NCBI GenBank assembly: GCA_022010015.1
Contig: CP091735.1
Location: 1,550,001 to 1,614,000, forward strand
Direction of reading: 5' to 3'
Length of the DNA: 64,000 nucleotides
DNA from: Clostridium sp.
Lineage (GTDB): Bacteria; Bacillota_I; Bacilli_A; Acholeplasmatales; Anaeroplasmataceae
The position numbers and the translations under genes are program-made. Below the pieces are notes generated by a model. The model had not been told where the DNA came from. It searched no databases and saw nothing but the letters and a program-made list of their open reading frames with translations. How positions within the stretch are numbered: the first letter of the stretch is position 1; each line of letters begins with the position of its first letter. This document shows, in pieces, positions 50,901 to 62,038 of this stretch.

Positions 50901-51340
50901 CTTACGAACTATTTTTAGTTATTATAGTTGATTGTATTATTTAATATAATTAACTAAATGTGATTTGAATTTATTTACAGCAATCGAAAAAAAGCATTTT
51001 TATAGGGAAATATTCGTCTCAATTTGTCAATATAATTACTAGTTTATTGCTTGTCTTCTAAGTTAAGGAAAATTTCAAATCACAAATAGTACAAAAAAAC
51101 TATATAAAATAATTGATTAAATTAATAATAAGTATTATATAAAAGCAAGTGATAGTATTTAAAACTATCAAACGATTTATATAATATAAAATACACCTAA
51201 AAGCAATTCGAAATACATCTAGTATTAAATACTAGTAATAAATTGATAGCAAATAAACAAAACGTATTTAATAACTAGTTTATACATTTAATTATATTAG
51301 ATATACTATCAAAAAAAAAAAGCGTTTTTCAATATAAGTA
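50901..51340. other. AT-rich gap of about 440 bases
   Basis: No ORF or RNA gene seen. Contains short dispersed repeats of ACTAGT/TACTAG and ACTATCAA type (for example near 51040, 51160, 51230 and 51275) but no regular array. Confidence 0.5.
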
Positions 51341-51369
51341 TTGAATAAAAGTGAAAATGGTGTTATAAT
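51341..51369 (+). promoter_or_regulatory. Promoter of the nucleoside kinase gene
   Basis: TTGAAT (51341-51346) and TATAAT (51364-51369) with a 17-base spacer, 57 bases before the gene start. Confidence 0.7.
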
Positions 51370-51426
51370 GTATAAACCTAATGATTATTTAATTTAATAC
51401 ATATGGTGAAAGGAAAGTGTTATAAA

Positions 51427-53089
51427 ATGAAAAATAACCTATTTTTAATAAAACAGTAGAATATTTAAAAACCTATCAAATTGAGCAGCCTACTTGATGA
51501 AAAATAATACAAAATATTTAGCTGCAAAGGTTAATAATCGTATAAGAGAATTAGATTATGTAGTTTCAGAGGATGCTGTTATTGAATTTTTTTAGATATA
51601 ACAAATCGTGAGGCAATGAATATTTATCAATCTACACTTAGATACGCAATTGTTATGGCAATTAAGCGTAGATTTAAAAAAATGCTAAGGTAATATTTAA
51701 TTATAGTATTTCTAGATCTATATTTGCGTCAGTTTCAGGCCTAAAGGGTGCCTTTTAAGGCTGAACATTTAAAGGAAATCGAAGAGGAACTTCAAAGTAT
51801 AATTAAAGCTGATTATAAAATTAAACGTTCAACTGTTACTAAAGATTTTTGCGAGAAACTATTTTTAAAGAACAAAGATATTATGATAAGGAGAAGATAT
51901 TAAAATATCGTAAAGAGGACACAGTTCATTTATATACATGTGAAGAATATGCCAACTATATGTTTGGCTATATGCTGCCATCAACTAGATATTTAACAAG
52001 CTATGTTTTAAGACTATATTCTCCAGGATTTATTATTCAATATCCAAGAAGCGAATGTGGGGGAATCATTCCACCATTCGAGGATGCTCCAACATTTAGT
52101 TTGGCTTTAAAGGAAGCAAATATTTGGGGCAATATATCTAAATGCTCCTCAATACCGCAAATGAATGAGATTATTGAGTCAAAAAAAGCTGTTGAGCTAA
52201 TTAATTTATGTGAAACAAAGCATAATAATATGCTTGCAGAATTAGGTATGAAGATTAAAGAGCATATTGATGATATTAGACTAATAGCTATTGCTGGTCC
52301 ATCATCAAGCGGTAAAACAACCTTTACAAATCGTTTGAGAATCGAACTAATGAGTAGAGGAATTACTCCACTTATGATAAGCATTGATAACTATTATTTA
52401 GGTATAAATAAAGCCCCTAAGGATGAAAATGGCGAGCCTGATTTAGAACATATTAATGCTTTGGATATTAAATTGTTTGATAAAAAAATATAAACGATTT
52501 AATTAATGGTGAAGAGGTTGAATTACCAATATTTAACTTTGAAACTGCTACAAGAGAAACCATGGTCCAGTAGTTAAGCTTATGGAAAATCAACCAATAA
52601 TGATTGAAGGAATTCATGCCTTAAACGATTCTCTTACACCATCAATTCCTTTACATAAGAAGTTTAAGATTTATATTTCACCTCAGGCTCAATTACATAT
52701 TGATGATCACAATCCAATTTCTTTATCAGATATTAGATTAATCAGAAGAATCGTAAGAGACCATCAATTTAGAAACTACAATGCAGCTAAAACTATAGCT
52801 ATTTGGCCTAGTGTAAGAAGAGGAGAATTTAAATGGATTTATCCTTATCAAGAAAATGCTAATTATGTGTTTAATTCTGAATTAAGCTATGAATTATGCG
52901 TCTTTAAAAAAAATATTTAATACCATTATTAGAAGAAATCAAACCAGATAGTGAATATTATATTACTGCTAATAGATTGATTAAATTTATGAAGTATTTC
53001 CATGACATTGATGATAAATGGATTCCTTTGTAATTCAATTTTTAAGAGAATTTATTGGTGGAAGTATGTTTTACGATGCTAATGAATAA
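51427..53089 (+). CDS. Nucleoside kinase (uridine-kinase type) with long N-terminal domain
   Basis: Seen: an N-terminal TGS/ThrRS-like part (LAAKVNNRIRELDYVVSEDA, VIEFLDITNREAMNIYQSTL, IFKEQRYYDKEKILKYRKED, YPRSECGGIIPPFEDAPTFS), then the kinase with P-loop LIAIAGPSSSGKTTFTNRLR, SIDNYYLGINKAPKDENGEP, LEHINALDIKLF, IMIEGIHALND and DIRLIRRIVRDHQFRNYNAA. This two-part layout is the 'nucleoside kinase' of Firmicutes, about 550 residues. It would feed the salvage pathway together with pdp, deoB and ade. Eight or more shifts. A terminator follows. Confidence 0.9.
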
Positions 53090-53094
53090 ATAAG

Positions 53095-53121
53095 AAATGC
53101 AGAAAATCTGCATTTTTTTAT
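53095..53121 (+). terminator. Terminator after the nucleoside kinase
   Basis: Perfect 9-bp stem AAATGCAGA / TCTGCATTT with loop AAA, then a T run. Confidence 0.85.
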
Positions 53122-53716
53122 TTATTTTTTTAAGCAATAGTCTTAAAAAAATGATTTTAAATGGTCATAAATCGATTTTTTTGCATATAATCGATTATTT
53201 AATCGAATGAATAATTTAAATGCATTTAAAGGCTTTTTATTTTTACGTTAAAATTTATATGTGATGTGTTAAATAAGACAAAAAAATAATTGAATTTAAT
53301 AAATTATCTAGTCAAAAAAATTAAATAAATCTTGGATATAAGAATGAATTTCGATTTTAAATAAATTGATTTTTTTAAAATTATATGTTTACAGTAAAGA
53401 GCTGGCACAAAATTTGATTATAAGTAAATTAGGATATTTATAGGCAAAAATTAAATGATGACGATTTTTATTATCATTGTTTAAAAATTAACGAATTTAA
53501 TTATCTCTAAATTAATAAAATGAATATGATTAATCATTAAATTAAAAAGCATTGTAAACATAAAAAAATATAATAATTGACACTTACCAAAAAAATTTTT
53601 TTGTTTTTTTATAAATATAATCATTTTTTTAAAAAAATGATATAGTTTATATTGTTATTTATGCTAATAAATAGTATAATATTATTATCGTAATTTTAAT
53701 AAAATGAGGTGAGAAA
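53122..53716. other. AT-rich non-coding stretch of about 600 bases
   Basis: No ORF seen on either strand. Contains inverted words such as ATCGATT...AATCGAT (about 53170-53205) and ATCATTTTTTTAAAAAAATGAT (palindromic, about 53619-53640). A -10-like TATAAT box (about 53676-53681) lies before the next gene, whose start has GAGGTGAG. Confidence 0.5.
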
Positions 53717-54831
53717 ATGTATAGTTTAGGTAATCTTAGTCGTTTAACATTGAATAATGAAACAGTGATTGAATTAATGAAATTATATCAATTTAAAGGA
53801 AAAAGATTTCTTTTTATGAGGATGTTATGAAGCATGATATAGATCATGTAACAAAAGATGTCATAGAACGTGAAGCATTTTATTTTTCTAAGTATTTAAA
53901 TTTGAATTTAACAGAGAGTAGAAACAAGACTAATCTTAAGAAAAAAATGTGGCTCCTAAAAAAATAATGATGAAAGAATTTTTAGCAAATGCTAAAAAAA
54001 TGTTTTTTTATCATTCTTCATGAGGATCCTGAAGATTTCATTCTTAATTCTAATGAGGTATATAGGATGAATGAAACATTATTTAAAAAAATGTAAAGAA
54101 AGTTCAATTTAAAAATGGAGACAGTTATTGAACAAAAACAATCTACTTCAGGAAAGAAAAAAAAGGTTTCCAAAAGGCAATATTTAGACGAACTTTTACA
54201 TCTTTATGAAAAGAATTTAGATAGCGGTAAAGTTGAATTAACCAATTTAATTGTTAATTTTTTACATTGATTTCATTAATATGGATTTATTTGAAAGTGA
54301 TAATGATATAATTGGTTTACTATTATTATATGCGCTTTTGTATCGTGAAAGATTTAATTTATTTCAATATGTAAGCTTCTTTTGAATTGCTTTACAACAA
54401 TCAAGAAAGCTTTAAAAAGGCTGTTATAATTGCTGAATATAACTGGAATGAAGGCTATTCGCAGACAACTCAGCTTCATACATTATTAATAAAAAAATGC
54501 TTTTTAGATGGATATAATAAAGCTGAAAAAAATGGTAAGGGATTATCAATTTGACCAAGATTTAAATAAAGCGGATAATGTTGAAAATACAATTATGAAG
54601 CTTGGTGAAACATTTACAAAGGATGAAATTAGAAATAAAAAGTCCTTATATATCAGAGTCAACAATTAATAGAAACCATTAAAGCGATTAAGAGATGAAA
54701 ACAAAATTAGACCAAATGGTGTAGGAAGAAGCGCAACATGGATAAAGCTAGTTCATACAGACAGGTTTGAGGTAAATGCTAGACAAATGGATCTTTTCGA
54801 ATATATTATGAATGATAAAGAGAACGAATAA
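53717..54831 (+). CDS. Fic-fold protein with a degenerate active site and a winged-helix tail
   Basis: After about twelve run repairs, about 365 residues. Middle part: YLDELLHLYEKNLDSGKVEL, NFYIDFINMDLFESDNDIIG, LLLLYALLYRERFNLFQYVS, FFELLYNNQESFKKAVIIAE. The order and helix pattern match a Fic domain, where FLxIHPFxDGNGRxGRLLxxLLLxxxG..YVSLxxxIxxxKxxYYxAL would stand; at the motif it reads INMDLFESDNDIIGLLL, so the catalytic His and the GNGR loop are all replaced. Tail: SESTINRTIKRLRDENKIRP and GVGRSATWIKLVHTDRFEVN, a winged helix. If right, it cannot transfer AMP and may be a regulator. The Fic link is inference from pattern. Confidence 0.55.
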
Positions 54832-54833
54832 GA

Positions 54834-54857
54834 AGAACGAAAAATCGTTCTTTTTTT
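54834..54857 (+). terminator. Terminator after the Fic-like gene
   Basis: Stem AGAACGA / TCGTTCT with loop AAAA, followed by six to seven T. Confidence 0.8.
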
Positions 54858-54886
54858 ATGCATAATTGAATTAAAGGAAATAGAAG

Positions 54887-55148
54887 ATGAATGTAATCTT
54901 TTTAGATATTATATTCAATAGTACAATTTTAGCTATTAAAACGGGTAAATATATGAAAAAAACGATTCTCATTTTGTAATTTTTTTAAATGAAAGTACAG
55001 TTAAATATAATCATTATTACGCAAATGACTATGTTTATCAAAAAGAAGAATACCTTATTTATAGCTTCAAACTGCATCAAATGAATATAATTATATATTT
55101 CAAACAATATATTTGCTCTTTTTTTAAATTATATAATTACTTCCTATA
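54887..55148 (+). CDS. Short unrecognised protein
   Basis: ATG with AAGGAAATAGAAG upstream: MNVIFLDIIFNSTILAIKTG, then HYYANDYVYQKEEYLIYSF and KLHQMNIIIYFKQYICSF. Two or three run repairs needed. About 85 residues, no known relative; the end is uncertain. It is the last coding-looking stretch before the large AT-rich gap. Confidence 0.35.
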
Positions 55149-56915
55149 ATATATATTATGTAAACCAATTAATTTGATAGTAATGGTGCTGAAATTACGA
55201 TTTTTTTGTGGGTTTTGTTAATTAGTGTTAATATTGCTATCTTGAGTTTTCTTGTAAATAGGCTGTTTTTCGCCTTCATTTTTTTAGATTTTTTTAAGAA
55301 ATCGACAAACCAGAAATCAATTATAATTAATTATTCAAAAATCAATTTATTAAGTAAAATGCTTGCTTGTAAAATAAAGTTCTAAATGTTTATTTAAAAA
55401 CATAACAAACTATCTTTTTAATTTTTGTTTTTCTAGTTTTTAAAAACTAGATTGGTTTTTGAATTTTTTTATTTTTGTTTCAAGGTTGATGTCTTTTAAC
55501 TTCTTAATTATTTGCTTTCTAATTTCAAACTATTATTTAGCAAATGAAATAAGATAAAAAAATCAGCTTTAGACATTGAGCTACTCTATGTAATAATTCT
55601 GTTCATTTATTATTACAACTATATTATATTCACTATATTGACATTATTTATGTCAAATTACAAAAAAATCTTATATTTTTCATATATAATTATTTTTAAT
55701 AGGCTCTTTTATTAGATTTTTGGTATTAAATGCTTTATTAATCATGGCTTTATTATTTGTTTGATTTAAATTTAAATTGTGTTTTTCACATTTAAGATTA
55801 ATCACTAGATTTTTTTAAGCTTACTATTTTTTTATTATTTGGTAAATGGACTTTTTAATTTTTTTGATTTAATAAATTGGTTTATATTTAAAAGACTGGT
55901 TGATCTTCTTATCATTATCTTTAAATAAAAAAATATGTTTATTTGATAGGTCTTATATGGAAATTATTGCTATAGAAAATCTATACTTTATTAAATTCAC
56001 TAATACTTTACTTTTTCTATTTTGATATAAATGATTAAATGTTTACAACTATTAATGATGTGTTTAAGCTATTAATATTCTATATTTAATAGAACGATTA
56101 TATTACGGGTATATTACTGGCTTTGCTAAAATTATCGATAATAAAATAAACACATACTGTTACTCAAATGTGTTTTAAAAAAATATTTAATCCAAGGCGT
56201 ATTATATTTTTTTAATCGTAGTTTTTTTATCTTTTTGTTTTTTTCTCTTTTTTTATCATATAATTAAAAAAACTAGCTTTGCTGAAACAATGTTCCATTA
56301 CAGATTTATTTCATTATTTTAGTCTTTAAATCTCTTTTTGATAGAAAAAAATAAGCTATTTTTAAAGGCCTTTAAATTGATTTTTAATTATAAATATGAG
56401 TAAATACCTGTATTGATGATTAAAACTCGCTTTTAAGTGCTTTAAAATTGATTTTTTTATAATTGTACATTAAAAAGCACACTTTTTTTCTCATAAAATG
56501 AGTTTTTTTGTATGCTGAATTTTTTTGATTTTTTTCTTTAATTTTTTTATATTTAATTATTGCTAAGATATCTTCTATGATTGCTTAATTGTTTTACATA
56601 TTTAATGCTCTATTTATAGAAAGCAATAGTCATATTCTAAATTTGCATTAAACTATACTTTTTTTAAAATTCGATTTTTTTATCTAGTTCTATAAAATGC
56701 TAAACACGATATTTATATACATTTAATCTAGCTATTGATACTAGATTAATTTTTGAAATTCTTTTTATTGACCTTAACTATATATTTTTAAGCTTTTTAT
56801 GGATAAATTCTATATTTGAATTAATTATTAATGCAATTAAAATATTTAAAAAAATAATTAAAGCCAATATTTTTATTTAATTTACACACTATTTTTAAAC
56901 TAATACTGTAAGTAT
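55149..56915. other. About 1.8 kb of extremely AT-rich DNA without a supported gene
   Basis: Stops are frequent in all six frames, even allowing for run errors. One stretch (about 55190-55370) could code for a hydrophobic segment (LWVLLISVNIAILSFLVNRL) but lacks a start. A perfect palindrome CTAGTTTTTAAAAACTAG lies at 55433-55450. The rest is T-rich on the plus strand with words such as TTTTTTA and ATTTTTT repeated throughout. Possible decayed genes or a non-coding spacer. Confidence 0.5.
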
Positions 56916-56955
56916 AAAAATAAGTAACCTAGTTTTTATACTCTAGATTACTTAT
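56916..56955 (-). terminator. Terminator of the minus-strand operon
   Basis: On the minus strand: AAGTAATCTAG / CTAGGTTACTT stem (one G-U pair), A/T loop, then ATTTTTA; it overlaps the stop of the alcohol dehydrogenase gene. Confidence 0.65.
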
Positions 56956-58150
56956 GAATTATTTTTGCAAGCATTAATATTTTTAAGTGCTTCATTATAG
57001 TCAACATCAATTATATCATGGATTATTCTTGTTTTTGGTTTTGACTATAATTTAAAGCTATTTGTTTGATATCATCTTCGTTTATTCCTAGTTCAGAGAA
57101 GCTTGTAGGCATACCTATTTCCTGATAAAATTCTTTTTAATTTATAGATAGACGCTAATATATCGCTTTCTAATGAATCAGTAGGGATAATTTCCATAAC
57201 CTCATATGCAAAGCGTTTAAAGTGTTTTAAATCACTTTTAAATGCTCTTAGAGCAAATGCTGGCCATATTACTGCTAAACCTGCTCCATGAGCTACATTA
57301 TCAAACATACCGCTTACTTCATGCTCTAACTGATGAACAGACATTTGATATTCCTTTCCACAGCTTGTAAGACCATTGTGTGAAAGGCTTGAAGCCCACA
57401 TTAGAGTTGCTCTAGCATCATAATTATTTGGATTATTAATTACTATTTTACCAGATTTAATAACCTCTTTTAACAATGCTATGGCTATATTATCAGTTAA
57501 ATCTGAATTTTTCATTTGGATCTGCAAAAGAATCTTTCAAGCGTATGCATCATTATATCAACTACACCACAGCCAGTTTGATATTTAGAAACACTAAATG
57601 TTAATATTGGATCCATAATAGCAAAATTTAACACGATTTATTTCATCATTAAATCCACGTTTTTTTCTTTAGTTTCATCGTTTGTAATTACGCAAGAATT
57701 ACTCATTTCACTTCCTGCAGCGGCAATTGTTAGAATTACTCCTATAGGTAAAGCCTTAGCTGGCTTTCTAGCTTTAATTTGGAATAGCCAAGGATCAAAA
57801 TCAACTAATGCGCCAACGGCTATACTTTTGGCTGAATCAATTACACTTCCCCCACCAACAGCTAATATAAAATCGATGTTGTTATCCTTACAAATTTTTT
57901 ACACCTTTTTACAAGTGATAGCTTAGGATTAGCCATTACACCTGGTAGTTCAAACATTTCTATACCACTATCCTTTAAAAAGGTTAGTTATTTTATCGTA
58001 AAGTCCACTTTTTAATAATTGATGATTTACCATAATGTAATAATATCCTTTTTGCATTATATTCTTTTTAATATGTTTAAAAGTTCATTTTTCTTTATTT
58101 TTTTCCAAAAATAAATCTTTTGTAGGTGTATTATATATAAAGTCCTTCAT
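56952..58150 (-). CDS. Iron-containing alcohol dehydrogenase (butanol-dehydrogenase type)
   Basis: Reduces aldehydes in fermentation with NAD(P)H. Seen: MKDFIYNTPTK, FLAVGGGSVIDSAKSIA-type NAD motif (ILAVGGGSVIDSAKSI), ALPIGVILTIAAAGSEMSNS, CGVVDIMMHTLERFF (metal Asp and His), then HQLEHEVSGMFDNVAHGAGL with the two further metal His residues. This is the YugJ/BdhA type, about 390 residues. Start ATG 58150 with GGAGC upstream; it overlaps the end of deoB. Six or more shifts, including 57125 and 57895. Confidence 0.9.
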
Positions 58151-59362
58151 ATTTTTGCTCCTATTTTTAAAAGATTCTAAAAAAATGATTTTTCCAATTG
58201 TTTGTCTTGTAACATCAAAATTTTTCAGCAATTGTTTGACCTAAGTCAGCAAATGAATCTCTGACTCCTAGATTTCCACCTTTTAAAATTTTTTTGTTAT
58301 AAGCAAAAATAGGTACATATTCTCTCGTATGATCTGTTCCTGTCCATGTTGGATCGTTTCCATGATCGGCAGTTATTAAAAAGTAAATCATCATCTTTAA
58401 GCAAAGGAATTAATTCACTTAAATCATTATCAAATTCTTCAAGCGCATTTTTATAACCGATCGGATCACGTCTATGGCCGTATAAAGCATCAAAGTCAAC
58501 TAAATTAGCATAGCAAATACCTTTAAAGTCTCTATTTTTTTACACAAAAATTAATCATTTTGGTCATTCCATCATGATTAGAAATAGTCCTATTAGATTC
58601 AGTAATTCCACAATTATTATAAATATCACTAATTTTTTTCCAATAGAAATAACATCGTATCCTGATTCCTTTAAATAGTCAAGTGTTGTTTTTCTTTGAT
58701 GGTGATAATGCATAATCATGTCTATTTGGAGTTCTCTTAAAATTATCTTTATTTGTGCCTATAAATGGTCTAGCTATGATTCTACCAACTAAATATTCAG
58801 GCTTCATACAAATTTCTCTTGCAATTTTACAGCAACGATATAATTCTTCAAGTCCAAAAGCTTCTTCATGGCAAGCAATTTGTAAAACACTATCTGCTGA
58901 TGTATAAACAATCATTGCTTTAGTTTTTAAATGCTCTTCACCAAGCTCTTTAATAATTTCTGTTCCTGAAGCGGCACAATTACCAATAACCTTGTAACCA
59001 GTTTTTTCTTCTAACTCAGCAATTAGCTCCTTAGGAAAGCCTGTATCAGTAAATGTTTTAAATGGCTTTGTTGTAAGTACGCCCATAATTTCAAAATGAC
59101 CTGTCATTGTATCTTTGCCAGTTGATAGCTCATCCTCTTTACCATAATAGGCAATTGCGCTAGCATTTGGTTTAACTCCTATGATATCAGTTAAATTTCC
59201 ATAACCAAAGTTTTTCTAAAGTTGGTAGAGTAATACCATTGCAATATTTTTGCAATATGACCAATTGTATTTGCTCCTTCATCATTATAATCCTTACTTT
59301 TTGGGGCTGTTCCGCAGCCAACTGAATCCATTACGATTGTAAATACTCTTTTTAAATTTCAT
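58147..59362 (-). CDS. deoB: Phosphopentomutase
   Basis: Interconverts (deoxy)ribose-1-phosphate and -5-phosphate, the step after pdp. Seen: VFTIVMDSVGCGTAP (metal Asp), YNDEGANTIGHIA, GKDTMTGHFEIMGV (catalytic Thr region), PNRHDYALSP, DALYGHRRDPIGYKNALEEF, LLITADHGNDPTWTGTDHTR (metal D, H) and EYVPIFAYNK. The full set of DeoB metal and substrate motifs is present. About 395 residues. Its ATG overlaps the xerD stop (ATGA) and its end overlaps the alcohol dehydrogenase start. Shifts near 58200, 58535, 58635, 58695, 59215 and 59245. Confidence 0.93.
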
Positions 59363-60300
59363 TTTTTATCATCCTTTCTTGCCATTGGATGGGTATGATT
59401 ATACATATCTTTTTAAATGGCTTTTTTTCTATATGAGTATATATTTGTGTAGTTGAAATATCTTCATGTCCTAATAGCTCCTGCACTATTCTTAAATCTG
59501 TTCCATTTTCAAGAAGGTGGGTTGCAAAGCTATGACGAATTGTATGTGGTGTAACCTCTTTTGTTATACCATTATCGATGGCTAGATTTTTAACGTATTT
59601 AAAGAAGCCCTGCCTTGATATGGCTTCTCCTTTATAATTATAGAATAATAAGGAGCCAGGAACCTTGCAAATTTCATTTCTACCATGCTCGATGTAATCC
59701 CTTATAGCAGAAACTGCTACATCGCCAATAGGTACCATTCTTTCTTTATTTCCCTTGCCAATAACATCGATATATTTAGCATTTAAATGAATATTAAGGG
59801 TTGTAAGACCTAAAAGTTCACTAACTCTTAAACCAGTTGCATAAAGTGTTTCCATCATTGCTTTGTTTCTTTTACCAAGAGGAGTATCAGTCTTTATTGA
59901 ATCGAGCATTTTAGCAATTTCATCCTGGGTTAAAACAACAGGAAGTTTTTTTATCAAGCTTTGGCTTATCAATAAAAAAATTGCTGGATTTTCAGAAGTT
60001 CTAAATTCTCTACATATAAATTTATGGAATTCCTTTATAGACGTTATTTTTTTCTTGCAATAGTTTGTTTAGAAACACCTTTTTTTCTTAAGAGAATTCA
60101 AATATTTTTTTGATATGAGTAGAATCAATATCAACAGCCTCCTTAATATTTTCATAAGTTAATAAGAAATCGGCATATTGATTTAAATAACTAATATAGC
60201 TCATAACCGTATTTTTTTAGCAAGTCTTCTTTCACTTTCTAAATAATATTTAAAATCAGTTATTTCATATAATTCTTGATCTAATGGACGTTTTTTTCAT
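59359..60300 (-). CDS. xerD: Tyrosine recombinase XerD
   Basis: Resolves chromosome dimers at dif with XerC. Seen: N-terminal SAM-like domain (DFKYYLESERRLAKK, EAVDIDSTHIKKYLNSLKKK, GVSKQTIARKITSIKEFHKF), catalytic Arg in YATGLRVSELLGL, Lys region IGKGNKERMVPI, HTIRHSFATHLLENG (HxxR), LGHEDISTTQIYTHI (His and active Tyr). The end after repair is KSHLKDMYNHTHPMARKDDK, the standard XerD end. About 310 residues. The position upstream of deoB is the classic Bacillus order (xerD-deoB-pdp). ATG 60300 with AGGTTAGTGA. Confidence 0.93.
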
Positions 60301-60309
60301 TTTAAATCA

Positions 60310-60842
60310 CTAACCTTTAAAATATCTTTTTACTGTTTTTTTAAAAATAGGATATTCTCTATTATATACAAGCTTTTTGAACTAAATTCTTATTCATATT
60401 TTTCATATTTGCTTAATGCCTCATCAATATCAAAAAAAGCAAATTTCTTTAATTAAGGAATCACCATATGAAACATGATTAGAAATTGTTTTTCTTAATG
60501 GTTTTTGCATAGAAAATAATTATTTATGTTTTTTTCCTTTTTAATTAGATTATATTCATCATAAACGACTCCTAAATAATCTATTATTTCACATTTTAAA
60601 ACCAATTTCTTCCTCTAGTTTCTCTAAGTAATGCTGTTTTTTTAAATCCTCATTATTTTTCAACTCCACCGCCAGGTGATTCGTAATAATCTCTATTGCC
60701 AAACTCATCCTCACCAATAATATGAAGCAAGCATATTTTGTTTTCTTTATTTAAAACAAATCCTCTAGCAATTAATCTAGTATGAGTATATCCAGCATTT
60801 TTGATATTCTGTATCATGTAATGTTAAGTTTATAGGTTCCAT
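60310..60842 (-). CDS. NUDIX hydrolase
   Basis: Seen: TRLIARGFVLNKENKICLLH, EDEFGNRDYYESPGGGVEKN, EDLKTALLRELEEEIGFKCE. The last part is the Nudix box GGGVExxEDxxTALxRELxEEIG with all metal Glu residues. Substrate unknown (nucleoside diphosphate derivative). About 175 residues; ATG at 60842 overlaps the hemW stop (TAATG). Six run-type shifts. Part of the hemW-xerD-deoB run. Confidence 0.85.
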
Positions 60843-61949
60843 TAAATAAACTCCTCAAAAACAATATTCCCAAGATTAATACCTTTTTTTAGTAAATTTA
60901 AGATAAGAATTATCTATTTCTAATAGTCCGTTATTAATCCATTTGTTCAAATTAAACTTTAAAATAGGATTTTCATTATATTTATTGTAATATTCATTGA
61001 TATTAACGCCATTAATTTTTCTTAATCCCATTAAAAAAAATTCTTTTTTTTCATCCTCGATACTAAGCTTTTTCTATTATTTGTAAATTTATACCACTAA
61101 TATATTTAGAAATATTAGTGGTATTCGTCCATCTTATATGATTAACATAGGATGTTGCGGCCATACCTACTCCAATATATTCTTCCTTATTCCAATATAA
61201 AAGATTATGCTTACTTTGATAATCAGGTCTTGCATAATTACTTATTTCATAGCGGATATAGCCAAAATCCTGAAGCTTTTTAGTGACAATATCATTCATA
61301 TCTGCAGTTAAGTCATCATCTGGAATATTAATTAGTTTATTGTTTAATTCGTAACTTAAAATGGTCTTATCCTCTAATATTAAGCTATAATAGCTAATAT
61401 GCTTAATATTCAAATCTTTAATAATCGCTAAATCATTTTGAAGTGAAGCTAAATCTTGCTTAGGAAGTCCATACATCATATCAATGTTGATATTATTAAG
61501 ACCTAGCATATGACAATTATTTATCGCTTTTTAAAAACAATTTCTTTATTATGGTGTCGTCTTATTGCTTCAATAACCTTTGAATCAAAGCTTTGAACGC
61601 CAATACTAATTCTATTAATTCCATACTTTAGAAAGCATTTTTATTTGTTCAACGCTTAGTAGCTCTGGATTAACCTCAATTGTATATTCAATAATATTAT
61701 TTTTTTATAGCTATCAATAAATGATAAAAAGTTCATCTAATAAATTTAATGAAATCGAATTAGGTGTACCACCACCAATATAAATTGTTTGAATATTATT
61801 AAAGTAATCTCTATATTTTTTTCAATTTCTTTTTTTAAGGCATCAATATATTCTCTAATTTGTTTATTACTATAGCATAATTGTTTGTTAAAATCACAAT
61901 ATGAGCATATTGATTTACAAAAGGGAATATGAACATATAATCCAAGCAT
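60842..61949 (-). CDS. hemW: HemW-like radical SAM protein
   Basis: Seen: LGLYVHIPFCKSICSYCDFN (CxxxCxxC for the SAM cluster), YIGGGTPNSI, YTIEVNPELLSVEQIKMLSK, GINRISIGVQSFD, NINIDMMYGLPKQDL, SYYSLILEDKTIL, GYIRYEISNYARPDYQSKHN, LLYWNKEEYIGVGMAATSYV. These are HemW features (heme chaperone) rather than of the true oxidase HemN; the extra Cys that HemN needs after the CxxxCxxC is Phe here (YCDFN). About 365 residues. Several shifts in the first third and at the end. Confidence 0.92.
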
Positions 61950-62002
61950 ATATAAAACTCCTTATGCTTTAATTTTTACCACATTTCACGTTTAAAATCA
62001 TT

Positions 62003-62036
62003 AAAAAAAGTATGCAAAAAAATGCATACTTTTTTT
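62003..62036. terminator. Terminator between the ABC exporter and hemW
   Basis: AAAGTATGC / GCATACTTT stem with an A/T loop and seven T on both sides; ends the ABC transcript on the minus strand. Confidence 0.85.
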
Positions 62037-62038
62037 AA

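Noticed and set aside
50901..51340. CRISPR-like array from repeated ACTAGT-type words
   Set aside because: Repeats are short, unevenly spaced and not identical; no cas gene is in the window.
53122..53716. Replication origin
   Set aside because: AT-rich, but no DnaA boxes of the TTATCCACA type and no dnaA, dnaN or rpmH nearby.
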